A stretch of 5,327 nucleotides of DNA from JAABYT01 sp041581935 (lineage in GTDB: Bacteria; Pseudomonadota; Gammaproteobacteria; HK1), in NCBI GenBank assembly GCA_041581935.1, contig JBFICP010000237.1:1-5327 (forward strand), in the 5' to 3' direction. Positions within the stretch are counted from its first letter, which is position 1, and each line of letters starts with the position of its first letter. Shown piece after piece: positions 4,984 through 5,327 of this stretch. Below the pieces are notes generated by a model. The model saw only the letters and a list, made by a program, of their open reading frames with translations, made no database searches and was not told where the DNA came from. Made by a program: the position numbers and the translations under genes.

Positions 4984-5327
4984 CGCGCGAGCCCTCGTCG
5001 GACTTGAAGTACGCCTTGCGTCGCAGGCCGGCGACATTCGCCACGAGACTGCCCGGCAGCTTGCGCAACGCTCCGTTATAGTCACGAACAACCTCGTTGA
5101 AACGCATGCGACTGACGTTGATGCGGTTCTCGGTGCCTTCGAGCTGGGCCTGCAGCTCGAGAAACTGATCCGCCGAGCGCAGACTTGGGTAGCTCTCCGC
5201 GATGGCGAGCAGCCGCCGCATACCGAGCCCGACCTCGTCCTGTGCGCGCCCGAGCGCCTCGAGCTCCGCCTCCTCGCTGGGCGGCTTGCCGGCGAGCGCT
5301 TGCAACTGCTCGGCCGAGAGTTTCTGC
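4958..5327 (-). CDS. LemA-family protein, C-terminal part (start outside window)
   Basis: The frame is open from the right edge of the window to TAA at 4958-4960, giving the last 122 or so residues. The typical LemA core is plain: LLAIAESYPSLRSADQFLEL, QAQLEGTENRINVSRMRFNE, VVRDYNGALRKLPGSLVANV, ending in a short FKSDEGSRD...LGLD tail. LemA proteins are about 190 residues, with one N-terminal membrane span and a long helical bundle; the span and first helix are outside the window. A TTG at 5303-5305 is in frame but is not the start, since the LemA-like sequence continues upstream of it. The TPM gene follows with a 26-base overlap, an arrangement seen in many bacteria and taken to mean a joint envelope role that is still unknown. 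Family assignment is very safe. Confidence 0.9.
   Translation of the reverse strand, partial: QKLSAEQLQALAGKPPSEEAELEALGRAQDEVGLGMRRLLAIAESYPSLRSADQFLELQAQLEGTENRINVSRMRFNEVVRDYNGALRKLPGSLVANVAGLRRKAYFKSDEGSRDAKPLGLD
4992..4996 (-). promoter_or_regulatory. Shine-Dalgarno that fixes the TPM gene start
   Basis: On the minus strand GAGGG at 4996-4992 lies eight bases before the ATG at 4983-4981. It sits inside the LemA coding region, consistent with translation of both proteins from one message, and rules in favour of the 349-residue form over longer reading-frame extensions. Confidence 0.65.

Overview
The window looks like a piece of a GC-rich Pseudomonadota chromosome, probably gammaproteobacterial. 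The reasons are the composition, the Shine-Dalgarno type ribosome sites, the YbiO-like large MscS channel and the LemA/TPM pair. This placement is inferred from gene content and style, not from a marker gene. I see no rRNA, tRNA, CRISPR array, insertion sequence or replication origin.

Layout. (1) 1-183, plus strand: the last 60 codons of an alpha/beta hydrolase, cut by the window edge. (2) 184-384: a short non-coding gap where it converges with the next gene, holding a 7-bp inverted repeat. (3) 385-2760, minus strand: a large (about 790 aa) multi-membrane-span MscS-family mechanosensitive channel with a signal peptide and a complete C-terminal channel domain. (4) 2761-3131: a gene-poor gap that may hold a decayed gene fragment and ends in an AT-rich promoter/operator-like segment. 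(5) 3132-3835, plus strand: a two-gene unit with visibly lower GC than its surroundings. It encodes a minimal nucleotidyltransferase and a ribbon-helix-helix protein that overlap by the four bases ATGA. I read it as a toxin-antitoxin-like or defence-like module. (6) 3836-3933: hairpin-rich gap between convergent units. (7) 3934-5327, minus strand: a TPM-domain envelope protein and, upstream of it and overlapping it by 26 bases, the C-terminal part of a LemA-family protein whose start lies beyond the window.

How the genes work together. The MscS channel and the LemA/TPM unit are ordinary chromosomal envelope genes. The nucleotidyltransferase/RHH pair sits between them as an accessory insertion. 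It has its own TATACT -10 element embedded in a near-perfect AT-rich palindrome, which would suit autorepression by the RHH protein. This module is the most interesting item in the window, although I believe pairs of this kind occur in other bacteria. The second item worth attention is the roughly 130-residue C-terminal region of the TPM protein, which replaces the glycine-rich tail and membrane anchor often seen in that family.
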